Shown here: in pieces, positions 51,934 to 59,967 of the stretch
Layout of the letters: each line of letters begins with the position of its first letter
How positions within the stretch are numbered: position 1 is the stretch's first letter
Source of the DNA: Shimia sp. R9_2
GTDB lineage: Bacteria; Pseudomonadota; Alphaproteobacteria; Rhodobacterales; Rhodobacteraceae
DNA length: 64,000 bases
Direction: 5' to 3'
NCBI RefSeq assembly: GCF_017743735.1
Contig: NZ_JAGHRO010000002.1
Coordinates: forward strand, 310,001 to 374,000
The notes under the pieces: generated by a model
The model's database searches: none
Told to the model about the DNA's origin: nothing
What the model saw: only the letters and a program-made list of their open reading frames with translations
Translations under genes and position numbers: made by a program

Positions 51934-52698
51934 ATGGCCACGCCCCCCCTTTTGAAAGAGCGCATCGGCAGCGCAATGGTGCTGACCCTCAATGACCCGG
52001 CCCGGCGAAACCCGATCGGGGCGCCTTTGCGCGCGGCTTTGTCGGAAGCTCTCGAAGAGATTGAGGCCGACACAAGCATCCGCGCGGTCATCCTCAAGGG
52101 GGCCGGTGGCCATTTTTGCTCGGGCGGCGATATCGCAGCGATGGACGCGCCGATGCGGCAGAAGCGGATCAACTTTGAACAGGTCAAACGCCTGGCCAAT
52201 CAAATCACCGGCGCGTCTGTTCCGGTGATCGCGGCCGTTGAAGGCTGGGCCGCTGGCGCTGGCCTTTCTCTGGCGATGATGTGTGACACGGTGATTGCGG
52301 CAAAATCGGCCCGTTTCCTCTCGGCCTTCCCAAAGATCGGTCTGATGCCGGATTACGGCCTGCTCGCATCCCTGCCCGCCCGCATCGGCCAGGCGCGCGC
52401 GCGTCAGGTGATGCTCTATGCCCGTCCTGTTGATGCTCCCACGGCGCTCAGTTGGGGCATGGCAGATGACATGGTGGAGGATGGAGACACCCTTAAGGCG
52501 GCGCTCAGCCTGGCACAGCATGTGGAAACACTTGGGCCGGAAGCTCTGCGCGCGATCAAAGCTTTCAGCTCCGGGCGACTGGACAGCGCGATCGATTATG
52601 AGCGCGATGTGCAGCCACGCCTGCTCGGCAGCGACAATGCCAAAGAAGGGCGCGCTGCTTTCTTTGAGAAGCGGCCTCCACGGTTCATCCCCGACTGA
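51934..52698 (+). CDS. Enoyl-CoA hydratase/isomerase-family protein
   Basis: The 254-residue crotonase-fold protein has the oxyanion-hole motifs HFCSGGDIAAMD and EGWAAGAGLSLAMMCD. The usual catalytic Glu position after the second motif reads FPKIGLMPDYGL, where Asp takes the place of one Glu, so dehydration activity may be altered. It probably acts in fatty acid or aromatic acid beta-oxidation. AGGAG six bases upstream supports the start at MATPPLLKERIG rather than a longer N-terminus. Confidence 0.85.
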   Translation: MATPPLLKERIGSAMVLTLNDPARRNPIGAPLRAALSEALEEIEADTSIRAVILKGAGGHFCSGGDIAAMDAPMRQKRINFEQVKRLANQITGASVPVIAAVEGWAAGAGLSLAMMCDTVIAAKSARFLSAFPKIGLMPDYGLLASLPARIGQARARQVMLYARPVDAPTALSWGMADDMVEDGDTLKAALSLAQHVETLGPEALRAIKAFSSGRLDSAIDYERDVQPRLLGSDNAKEGRAAFFEKRPPRFIPD

Positions 52699-52707
52699 CA
52701 AAAGAAA

Positions 52708-52738
52708 AACCCGCCGAGTATATCGGCGGGTTCTTACG
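52708..52738. terminator. Bidirectional terminator between the ECH and IorB genes
   Basis: AACCCGCCGA pairs with TCGGCGGGTT (10-bp perfect stem, 5-base loop). On the minus strand TTTTTCTTTTG follows; on the plus strand the T-run is short. It separates two convergent genes. Confidence 0.8.
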
Positions 52739-52754
52739 TTTCAGGTCGTTCCGA

Positions 52755-54998
52755 TCACACAAAATCAATGTGATGGTAGAGCGGCAGCTCCCGAATGCGT
52801 TGCCCCGTCGCAGCAAAGATCGCATTGGCCAAGGCAGGGGCTGCAGGCGGCACCGGAGGTTCACCGACGCCACGGATCTTCTCTCCGTTCTCAAGACCTT
52901 TCACAAAGATCTCCGGACATTGATACATCCGCATGCCTTCAGCATCCCAATAGTTGGCCTGCTCCACCATACCATCGTCGTAGGTGATTTCACTGTTGAT
53001 CGCGTGACCAAGCGCAAAGACTACACCACCCTGAACGAGGTTTTCAAAGTTCACCGGATCGAGCACACGGCCAACATCCGCAGCGACCCAGACCTTGTCG
53101 ATGGTGATCCCATCCTCAGTGTTTGTCACCTCAATCACCTCGGCGGTTGGCACCCCAAAGCTCTCCACAAAGGCGACGCCTCGACCTTTGCCCTCAGCCA
53201 GCGGGCTGCCCCAGTTGGACATCTCACCAACGGTTTCCAGAACCTTGCGCGCCACTGGGTTGTTGATCAAACGAATGCGCTCCTTCAGCGGATCAGCCCC
53301 CGCTTCATGGATCAACTCATCCAACATACAGTCGAAGAAGAAGCCGCCGGCAGAGGCCCCAACCGAGCGCCAGCTCGATGTGGGGGCCAACTCCGGCACG
53401 CGATAGGCCCGCATCCGGTAGTTGTCAAAGCTGTAGGGTGCATCCCAGGCCCCGGCGGCAATCTGCGTATCCGGCCCCGGAATGCTTATGCCCAACCGCC
53501 CCATCTGCGAGGCCACCACCGAAGGCATGGCGATCTGCAAATCTGCAGCCACGACTTGGCCGTTTTTCACCGCGCCAGAGGCCCGTGCCATCCCAATGTG
53601 GCGTGTAAAGTCATGGGCAAAGTCTTCTTCGCGGCTGTAGGTCAACTTGACCGGCGTGCCCCGCATTTTATTGGCGATCTCCGCAGCCATTTTGACATGT
53701 TCCAGCTCCAACCTGTGGCCAAAGCTGCCGCCCATGTAGCAGTTGGTCAAATCCACCTGAGCGGGCTCATGCCCGGTGATCGCAGCCACCTGCTGTTGCA
53801 ACATGATCTGCACTTGGTGCCCGGTCCAAACCGTCACTTTGTCATCTTCCACCAAAACCGTGGCGTTCAGCGGCTCCAACGGCTGATGCGCCACATAGGG
53901 CACGCGATATTCCACATCCAAAGCCTTGCCGTGCGCTTTCTTGGCCTCGTAGACGTCGCCTTCATCACGCCAAACCTTGTCGAGCCGGTCGCCGCTAAAG
54001 GACTCAGCGACCATATGCCAATGATCATCCTGCCGCGCTGGATAAGGCGCTTCATCCCAATCAAAATCAATGGCTTGCGCGGCCTGAATGGCGCGCCAGG
54101 TATTGTCGGCCACAACCGCGACACCACCGGTGACCTCGACAATCTTCTGAACGCCACGCATCTCTTTGGCGGCGCTTGCATCATAGCCCTTCAGGCCACC
54201 GCCCTTGCGCGGATTGCAAACAACAGTCGCGTGCACAGCGCCTTCGACCTCAACATCGATGCCATATTCCAAAGTGCCGGTCGACTTCGCCAGAATGTCC
54301 AGCCGCTGCATAGGTTTGCCCAGCAGACGCCATTCGCTTGGATCACGCAGCGTGATGTCCATCACCGGCGCGAGCTTTGCTGCCTCAGCGGCCAGCTCGG
54401 TGTATTTCAGCGCGCTTCCGTCCGGCAGCTGCACCGCACCATTGGCCGTCTTCAGCTGCGCAACCGGCACCCCGCTGACGTTGGACGCTGCCAGCTTGAG
54501 CGTTTCGCGCGCAACAGCCCCCGCTTCGCGCAGCTTCACATAGCTATCGGGCACCCCGCTGGAGCCGCCCGTGATCTGCAAGCCCAACAGCTTGGCAAAC
54601 CCTGACATCATGGTCCGCGCGCTTTCTGCGACAAAACTTGTGTCACCCGATTGAAACGGCACGCCATCAGCCGAAAGCGCCCGGTTCCAGTAGGCCTTGT
54701 CAGGCTTGCCGAAGCTGGTCTCGACCTGATCCAACTCGATATCCAGCTCTTCGGCAATCAACGCCGCTTGCACATGGGCAATCCCCTGCCCCTTGTCCCC
54801 GTGCGGCCCGATCAGCGTGACTTTCTCGCTGTCGATGATCACCCACGGATTGAAGGTCGCGGCCCCATCGGCCAGCCCTTCTTTCAACGGGTTTTCATAA
54901 GGTGTCTTCACACGATAAACGCCAAAGGCCACCCCGCCCACAACAGCGGCAGCGCCAAGCAAAAACGAACGGCGGGCGATCTTTCCAACAGTTCCCAT
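52755..54998 (-). CDS. iorB: Isoquinoline 1-oxidoreductase-like molybdenum hydroxylase large subunit
   Basis: The 747-residue protein has a twin-arginine signal ([15 protein letters not shown]) and the molybdopterin-binding subunit layout of the xanthine oxidase family, IorB type: [49 protein letters not shown] and [18 protein letters not shown] near the end. It would hydroxylate an N-heterocycle or oxidise an aldehyde in the periplasm with a Mo cofactor. Its Fe-S partner starts three bases downstream of its upstream gene end. The real substrate is not known. Confidence 0.88.
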   Translation of the reverse strand: MGTVGKIARRSFLLGAAAVVGGVAFGVYRVKTPYENPLKEGLADGAATFNPWVIIDSEKVTLIGPHGDKGQGIAHVQAALIAEELDIELDQVETSFGKPDKAYWNRALSADGVPFQSGDTSFVAESARTMMSGFAKLLGLQITGGSSGVPDSYVKLREAGAVARETLKLAASNVSGVPVAQLKTANGAVQLPDGSALKYTELAAEAAKLAPVMDITLRDPSEWRLLGKPMQRLDILAKSTGTLEYGIDVEVEGAVHATVVCNPRKGGGLKGYDASAAKEMRGVQKIVEVTGGVAVVADNTWRAIQAAQAIDFDWDEAPYPARQDDHWHMVAESFSGDRLDKVWRDEGDVYEAKKAHGKALDVEYRVPYVAHQPLEPLNATVLVEDDKVTVWTGHQVQIMLQQQVAAITGHEPAQVDLTNCYMGGSFGHRLELEHVKMAAEIANKMRGTPVKLTYSREEDFAHDFTRHIGMARASGAVKNGQVVAADLQIAMPSVVASQMGRLGISIPGPDTQIAAGAWDAPYSFDNYRMRAYRVPELAPTSSWRSVGASAGGFFFDCMLDELIHEAGADPLKERIRLINNPVARKVLETVGEMSNWGSPLAEGKGRGVAFVESFGVPTAEVIEVTNTEDGITIDKVWVAADVGRVLDPVNFENLVQGGVVFALGHAINSEITYDDGMVEQANYWDAEGMRMYQCPEIFVKGLENGEKIRGVGEPPVPPAAPALANAIFAATGQRIRELPLYHHIDFV

Positions 54999-55001
54999 GG
55001 C

Positions 55002-55460
55002 TTACACCTCCTGCAACTTGGAGGCTGCGGTTTTCACCGCTGCACGGATACGCGGATAGGTGCCACAGCGGCACAGATTGCCGCTCATGGCGTCATCAAT
55101 GTCTTCATCCGTTGGGTTCGGGATATCAGACAATAGAGAGGCCGCCTGCATGATCTGCCCCGACTGGCAGTAGCCACATTGCGCCACCTGATGCTCCACC
55201 CAGGCTTCTTGCACCGCATGCAAGGCACCGGGCTGCCCCAGACCGTTGATCGTGGTCACTTCGCCATCCACATCCGCCACAGGCGTTTGGCAGGAGCGCA
55301 CCGCAACCCCATCAATATGCACAGTGCAGGCGCCACATGCGGCAACGCCGCAGCCGTATTTCACACCTTTGATGTTCAGCTCATCTCTGAGCACCCACAG
55401 AAGCGGCATGTCGTCTTCGACATCCACCTCATGTTTTTTTCCATCCACGATCAATTGCAT
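55002..55460 (-). CDS. iorA: Isoquinoline 1-oxidoreductase-like [2Fe-2S] subunit
   Basis: The 152-residue protein has a plant-type [2Fe-2S] cluster ([17 protein letters not shown] and a later C in VRSCQ) and a second cluster domain with [10 protein letters not shown] and [12 protein letters not shown]. This is the small-subunit layout of CoxS/IorA. It is first in the operon and passes electrons from the Mo site; it has no signal peptide, so it would be carried across with IorB. Neither a cytochrome nor an XdhC-like maturation gene is next to it. Confidence 0.92.
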   Translation of the reverse strand: MQLIVDGKKHEVDVEDDMPLLWVLRDELNIKGVKYGCGVAACGACTVHIDGVAVRSCQTPVADVDGEVTTINGLGQPGALHAVQEAWVEHQVAQCGYCQSGQIMQAASLLSDIPNPTDEDIDDAMSGNLCRCGTYPRIRAAVKTAASKLQEV

Positions 55461-55710
55461 AAGCTGTCTCCCGTTCGTTGGAACCGTTCGCGTTAGCCTC
55501 CAGATAACGCAGCTTCATAAAAAATCACTCGCAGATCGTGCCAAATCTCAAAGACGCTGGGTCAATCGCTTGTGATACCCTCATCCGACCGACTTCCCGC
55601 AGGTGCCCAACGGACCTGCGTGCGCCCGCTGCAACTCGCTGATTCGGCACAATCGGAGAATTGCGCCAGCCCCCACCTTGTTAACCAACTCTTTACGAAC
55701 AGCCTGAGAA

Positions 55711-55724
55711 TGTTAGCGATACCG
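55711..55724 (+). promoter_or_regulatory. LacI-type operator candidate 1 upstream of gap
   Basis: TGTTAGCGATACCG matches the left part of the TGTTAGCG-CTAACA type palindrome bound by the carbon regulator CceR in Rhodobacterales. It is 55 bases centre-to-centre from the second site, a spacing of about five helical turns. Confidence 0.45.
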
Positions 55725-55765
55725 TGAGCGGCACCGATACCGCAACCGATAGCGGCATCGGTGCA

Positions 55766-55779
55766 GTTTATCGCTAACA
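55766..55779 (-). promoter_or_regulatory. LacI-type operator candidate 2 upstream of gap
   Basis: On the minus strand this reads TGTTAGCGATAAAC, closer to the CceR-type palindrome than site 1 and in inverted orientation to it. It lies 98 bases before the gap ATG. Confidence 0.5.
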
Positions 55780-55876
55780 CACTCATAATTCACGGTATTT
55801 CACCTTCCGCAAAGACAACGCGGCGACTATAGCAATACCCAATCCCTATTTATCCGCGCAGCTACAGGAGCGCCTC

Positions 55877-56875
55877 ATGACTGTTACCGTCGGCATCAAT
55901 GGTTTTGGCCGTATTGGACGTTGCACTTTGATGCACATCGCAGAGGAAGCCCGCGAAGATGTGCGCGTTGTCAAAGTGAACGCCACCGGCCCGCTGGACA
56001 CCGCAGCTCACCTGATCCGTTATGACTCCGTACACGGCCGCTTCCGCAACGAAGTTGTGGCTGGCAACGGCACCATGGATGTGGGCATGGGCCCGATGCG
56101 CATGTACTCCACCTACGACATGGACGAGCTGGACTGGGACGGTGTGGACATCGTTCTGGAATGCACCGGCAACTTCAACGACGGTGAGAAAGCCAAAAAG
56201 CACCTAGAGCGCGGCGCGAAGAAAGTGCTGATCTCTGCTCCTGCGAAAAACGTGCAGAAGACCATCGTCTTCGGTGTGAACGATCATCAGCTCGAAGCCA
56301 ACGACAACATGATCTCCAACGGCTCCTGCACCACCAACTGTCTGGCGCCTGTGGCCAAAGTCCTGAACAACGCTTTCGGCATTGAAAGCGGCATCATGAC
56401 CACGATCCACGCCTACACCGGCGACCAGCCAACCCTGGACCGCCGCCACAACGATCTCTACCGCGCCCGTGCCGCTGGTATGTCCATGATCCCGACCTCC
56501 ACCGGTGCCGCCAAGGCGCTGGGTGAAGTGCTGCCTGAACTCAAAGGCAAGCTCGATGGGTCCGCAATCCGCGTGCCAACCCCAAATGTCTCTGCCGTGG
56601 ATCTGACCTTCACCGCATCCAAAGACGTCACCGCCGAAGATGTGAACGCCGTGATGGCCGAAGCAGCTGCCGGTGAGATGAAAGGCGTTCTGGGCTACTC
56701 AGAATTGCCGCTGGTTTCGGTTGATTTCAACCACACCACTGAAAGCGCCACCTTCGCAGCAGAGCAAACCAAAGTGCTCGGCGGCCGTCTTGTGCGTGTG
56801 CTGGCATGGTATGACAACGAATGGGGCTTCTCCGCGCGTATGGCGGATGTTGCAGCCAAAATGGGCCGCATCTAA
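55877..56875 (+). CDS. gap: Glyceraldehyde-3-phosphate dehydrogenase
   Basis: The 332-residue enzyme has GFGRIGR at the start and the active site ISNGSCTTNCLAP with Cys150, plus the His region YTGDQPT and WYDNEWGFS near the end. The residue after the nucleotide-binding Asn35 is Ala36 where NAD-specific enzymes carry Asp, and RRHNDLYRARAAG resembles NADP-tolerant GapB enzymes. It may therefore work with NADP, perhaps in gluconeogenesis. It stands alone, preceded by paired operator-like words and followed by a long hairpin and a tiny gene. Confidence 0.95.
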   Translation: MTVTVGINGFGRIGRCTLMHIAEEAREDVRVVKVNATGPLDTAAHLIRYDSVHGRFRNEVVAGNGTMDVGMGPMRMYSTYDMDELDWDGVDIVLECTGNFNDGEKAKKHLERGAKKVLISAPAKNVQKTIVFGVNDHQLEANDNMISNGSCTTNCLAPVAKVLNNAFGIESGIMTTIHAYTGDQPTLDRRHNDLYRARAAGMSMIPTSTGAAKALGEVLPELKGKLDGSAIRVPTPNVSAVDLTFTASKDVTAEDVNAVMAEAAAGEMKGVLGYSELPLVSVDFNHTTESATFAAEQTKVLGGRLVRVLAWYDNEWGFSARMADVAAKMGRI

Positions 56876-56895
56876 CCCAAACCCATACTAAATCT

Positions 56896-56952
56896 TGCGC
56901 CCTCGGATGGGGTCAGGCATATCTGCTCTGACCAATATCATCCGGGGGCGCA
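56896..56952 (+). promoter_or_regulatory. Long two-stem hairpin between gap and a small membrane-peptide gene
   Basis: TGCGCCCTCGGATG (56896-56909) pairs with CATCCGGGGGCGCA (56939-56952) over 14 bp with a single T-G wobble; inside it GGTCAG (56911-56916) pairs with CTGACC (56928-56933). No T-run follows, and the GGGGG of the 3' arm lies about 12 bases before the next ATG. Confidence 0.65.
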
Positions 56953-56959
56953 GTGCTTC

Positions 56960-57103
56960 ATGACCAATCCCATCGCTGTTTTTCTCGTCTTACTCTTTCT
57001 GACGGGTTTGGGTTTGGACATGCTGTTTAACGACAGCGCCGCCTCACTGCTTTTGGCCAAAAAGTTCTTTGAACTGATCGAATGGGTCGCCTTCTGGCGC
57101 TAG
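56960..57103 (+). CDS. Small single-pass membrane peptide downstream of gap
   Basis: This frame encodes 47 residues: a hydrophobic helix at residues about 5-21 (IAVFLVLLFLTGLGLDML), then SAASLLLAKKFFELIEW and an aromatic end. It is too short for most gene finders, but it begins with ATG, ends with a clean stop and has a classic small-membrane-protein pattern. The only ribosome binding site is the GGGGG inside the upstream hairpin, so translation may be structure-controlled. The function is unknown. Confidence 0.7.
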   Translation: MTNPIAVFLVLLFLTGLGLDMLFNDSAASLLLAKKFFELIEWVAFWR

Positions 57104-57118
57104 CCGGAACTGTCTAGC

Positions 57119-57154
57119 GGAAAAAAGGGCTGCTCTCGTTTCCGAAAACAGCCC
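57119..57154 (-). terminator. Rho-independent terminator after the ABC permease gene
   Basis: On the minus strand GGGCTG pairs with CAGCCC around a 16-base loop and is followed by TTTTTTCC. It lies about 30 bases past the permease stop and may also limit transcription coming from gap. Confidence 0.75.
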
Positions 57155-57182
57155 CCAAGCAATCTCGATCATTTGACGTCGG

Positions 57183-57995
57183 TCAGCTCTTGAGCCGATA
57201 GCCGGTTTTCAGCATCCACCACGCAATGGTGCAGAGCGCTGCGGTGACCGTTGCCACAACCACCAGCCCCAGCACCGGCGCGCCGTCAGATACCCCGATC
57301 ACGCCGTAACGTGTGCCATCAATCAGATAGAAGATCGGGTTCACGCGGGTGAAGCTCTGAAGCACAGGCGGCAAGGCCTCAACAGAATAGAATGTGCCGG
57401 AAAGAAAGGCCAAAGGGGTCACGATGAAGTTTGTGATCGCCGCCATCTGATCGAACTTCTGCGCAAAAATGCCAGCCACGATGCCAACCGCACCCATCAT
57501 CGCGCCACCAAGGGCAACAAACAGCAGCGCCCAGAGCGGGTGTGCAACCCCCTGCCCCAAAACCAGCCCCACAACGAGGCTCATGGCCACCGCCACAAAC
57601 AGCCCCCGTGCCACCGCGCCAGCAAGATAGCCAAGCACCATTTCCAGCGGAGCGAGCGGCGGCATCAGCGTGTCGACAATATTGCCCTGCACTTTGGAGA
57701 TCACGATTGAGGAGGAGGTATTGGCAAATGCGTTCTGGATCACCGTCATCATCATGATACCGGGGATCAGAAATGTCAGAAACGGCACGCCCATCACATC
57801 GCTGCGGCTTGGCCCGATCGCGATGGAAAAAATCAGCAGGAACAAACCCGCGGTCACCAGAGGCGCCAGAAGGGTCTGCGTCCAGACGGACATAAACCGC
57901 AGAATCTCCCGCTGCGCGAGGGTCTGCAGCCCCAGCCAATTTACGCGCCCAAAGCGGCGCACACCCATTTGCAACGGTTGATCGCTCTTTGCCAT
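57183..57995 (-). CDS. ABC-2-type transporter permease
   Basis: The 270-residue protein has six membrane helices and the ABC-2 signature VNPIFYLIDGTRYGVIG near the C-terminus, with an N-terminal cytosolic helix (TLAQREILRFMSVW). It fits the family of exporters such as NodJ or the YadH-like permeases. No ATPase gene is next to it, so its partner must lie elsewhere. GAGGGCAGAGAGAC precedes the ATG. Confidence 0.85.
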   Translation of the reverse strand: MAKSDQPLQMGVRRFGRVNWLGLQTLAQREILRFMSVWTQTLLAPLVTAGLFLLIFSIAIGPSRSDVMGVPFLTFLIPGIMMMTVIQNAFANTSSSIVISKVQGNIVDTLMPPLAPLEMVLGYLAGAVARGLFVAVAMSLVVGLVLGQGVAHPLWALLFVALGGAMMGAVGIVAGIFAQKFDQMAAITNFIVTPLAFLSGTFYSVEALPPVLQSFTRVNPIFYLIDGTRYGVIGVSDGAPVLGLVVVATVTAALCTIAWWMLKTGYRLKS

Positions 57996-58164
57996 GTCTC
58001 TCTGCCCTCACTGAGTTGTGCCTGCTGCGCCATTGTCCGCGATTGTCCGGGCGCGAAGTGATTCTTCGCCTTGTAACTCGGGCTGGGGTGGCTAGAATAG
58101 GCCCCTGACCAAGAAATGCAGAGGCGGCCTTAGGCGGGCCGCTTTTTAGCTGAGGAAGTGACGA

Positions 58165-58761
58165 ATGTCCTGGACCGACGAGCGCGTAGAGCTGTTGAAA
58201 AAAATGTGGGGCGAAGGCCAATCGGCCAGCCAGATTGCCAAGGAGCTCGGCGGCGTGACCCGCAATGCCGTGATTGGCAAAGTCCATCGTCTGGGCCTGT
58301 CCAACCGCACCACCGGCAGCACCGCGAAAGCCGAGAGCAAACCAAAGGCAGAGGCCAAGCCAAAGGCAGCGCCCAAACCCAAGGCTGCGCCAAAGCCAAA
58401 GGCAGAGCCTAAAGCGGAAGAGGCAAAGCCGGAACCCAAGACCGAACCTGCGGTTGCCGCGCGTCCGCCACAGCCGCTGCGCAAGGCCATCATCCCCGCA
58501 GGTCAGCCGCTACCGCCGCAGCCATCCGCCAATGAAATCAGCCCAGAGGCGCTGGCCAAGGTCAATGAGGTGGAGAAAACCGCCAAGAAGCTCTCTCTGA
58601 TGGAGCTGACCGAGCGCACCTGTAAGTGGCCTGTCGGCGATCCGGCAACCGAGGATTTCTGGTTCTGCGGCCTGCCTGTGCAAGCTGGCAAACCTTACTG
58701 TGAGGCCCATGTCGGCGTCGCCTTCCAGCCGATGAGCTCGCGCCGCGACCGCAAACGCTAA
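58165..58761 (+). CDS. gcrA: GcrA cell-cycle regulator
   Basis: The 198-residue protein starts SWTDERVELLKKMWGEGQ and has the GcrA helix-turn-helix (SQIAKELGGVTRNAVIGKVHRLGLSNR). A low-complexity linker with KPKAE-type repeats (residues about 55-100) joins this to a C-terminal domain with ERTCKWPVGDP and FCGLPVQAGKPYCEAHV, which contacts RNA polymerase sigma-70. GcrA works with the methyltransferase CcrM in alphaproteobacterial cell-cycle control. A strong terminator follows. Confidence 0.93.
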   Translation: MSWTDERVELLKKMWGEGQSASQIAKELGGVTRNAVIGKVHRLGLSNRTTGSTAKAESKPKAEAKPKAAPKPKAAPKPKAEPKAEEAKPEPKTEPAVAARPPQPLRKAIIPAGQPLPPQPSANEISPEALAKVNEVEKTAKKLSLMELTERTCKWPVGDPATEDFWFCGLPVQAGKPYCEAHVGVAFQPMSSRRDRKR

Positions 58762-58787
58762 GGCGTCTCACAATCAAACAAGTAACA

Positions 58788-58823
58788 GCCCCGTCGATCC
58801 CTATCGCCGGGGCTTTTCTTTTT
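58788..58823 (+). terminator. Rho-independent terminator of gcrA
   Basis: GCCCCG (58788-58793) pairs with CGGGGC (58808-58813) around a 14-base loop, followed by TTTTCTTTTT. It is 27 bases past the gcrA stop. Confidence 0.85.
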
Positions 58824-58951
58824 GAGCGCTCCCTAGCGTTGAAGCCGCAAGGCCTCCGGGCCTATGCCTCAAAACGCATCCAAAGAAATTCAAACTCTGG
58901 ATGCGCGGGCCTTTCTCTTCAGGGTTTGCGCATGATCGCTGTTGTTGCGGT

Positions 58952-59773
58952 CTACGCAGCAGGTGACACGCTCTGTCCCTGAACAAGCAGGGTGGCCTGT
59001 TCAAATTGATCGCGCAGCACTTCGGCCTTTTGGAAGAACGCCGCGCGCACCTCTTTGGCATAAGGATTGGCCACCTCAATCGCGTGCAAAACCGTGGGCG
59101 GATCGTCCTGCACCATGCCCACAGCCTCCCGCAGCAAATCAAAGCTCGCCGTGGTCAGGCGCTCTGGCAGCGGCCCGAGATCCGTCATCACCTTGCCGAT
59201 CAGGTGCGTCAGCCCCTGCACCATCGCCAACTCGCGGTCATGATCCTCTGCTGTGGTCACAATCACATTCAAACCCCGTTGGCGCAGAAAAGCGGCAATC
59301 CGACGCCAGCGGGTGCCACGTACCGGACACAGCGCGATCTTCCGTCCTTTCACGCTTTCCTTCGCACTTTGCGGTCCAAACAGCGGATGAGTTCCTAAAA
59401 TCTCCACATGCGGCGGCAGATGCGCCTGCATATCCGCCATGGGAGCCACTTTGACGGAGCCCACATCCATCACCACCGTGCCCGGTTTCAGATGCGGGGC
59501 CAGCGCCCGGCATACATGCGCCATGCGCGCCACCGGCACCGCTAGGATCACCACGTCACACTGAGCCACCTCCGCCAGCCCCTGCAGTGCCAGCCGCCGC
59601 CCATCCGGCAGCACGGCGCGGCTGTACGCCGGATCACAGATCGTCAGCGCACACTGCCCTGCCAACTCACGCGCCACCAACCGGCCAAAGCCGCCAAAGC
59701 CCACCAGCCCCACGCGGAGCTGCGCCTGCGCGCCCAGATTGGCGCCATTCAAAAGTTTGAGTTCATGTCCCAT
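58952..59773 (-). CDS. tyrA: Prephenate/arogenate dehydrogenase-family protein
   Basis: The 273-residue protein has an N-terminal Rossmann fold (VGLVGFGGFGRLVARELA), VILAVPVARM, VVMDVGSVKVAPM and THPLFGPQSAKESVKG, which are TyrA traits; the later MVQGLTHLIGKVM is the conserved His helix. It oxidises prephenate or arogenate toward tyrosine. AAGGGG eight bases before the ATG supports the start. The protein is near the minimal length for the family, so no ACT regulatory domain is present. Confidence 0.85.
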   Translation of the reverse strand: MGHELKLLNGANLGAQAQLRVGLVGFGGFGRLVARELAGQCALTICDPAYSRAVLPDGRRLALQGLAEVAQCDVVILAVPVARMAHVCRALAPHLKPGTVVMDVGSVKVAPMADMQAHLPPHVEILGTHPLFGPQSAKESVKGRKIALCPVRGTRWRRIAAFLRQRGLNVIVTTAEDHDRELAMVQGLTHLIGKVMTDLGPLPERLTTASFDLLREAVGMVQDDPPTVLHAIEVANPYAKEVRAAFFQKAEVLRDQFEQATLLVQGQSVSPAA

Positions 59774-59967
59774 GACCGAACCCCTTGTCTATCGGGCCAC
59801 GCCTGTCCGGGATCTCATGTGTTGGAAGGTTTTTTGGCTTCATCCCCGGCAAACGCGGCGGATGAAAATGCTAAATACCCCGCCACTATGTGGTCAGGGG
59901 ATAATAGATGCCAAAAAAAATGCCTTCAGTGTTCATGTCTGCTTCGTGCCACAGGGAAATTGCCCGG

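Larger units (their letters stand above)
55461..55876. promoter_or_regulatory. Divergent regulatory region between iorA and gap
   Basis: This 416-base spacer has no convincing gene. It carries TTAACCAACTC...TTTAC near 55681 (CtrA-like), two GTTAGCGATA words (next entries) and a dyad GCACCGAT (55731-55738) with ATCGGTGC (55757-55764), inside which CGC and GCG also pair. The gap promoter should lie in its right half. Confidence 0.55.

Noticed and set aside
52770-54605. Plus-strand open frame of 611 codons opposite iorB
   Set aside because: Shadow of the clearly recognised molybdenum hydroxylase; no motif and no ribosome binding site.
55562-55786. Minus-strand 74-codon frame between iorA and gap
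   Set aside because: No SD, no similarity, and it covers the regulatory words.
59774-59967. Plus-strand frame of 88 codons between the tyrA-like and MFS genes
   Set aside because: Composition is unlike neighbours, it runs into the MFS gene antisense, and no domain is seen.
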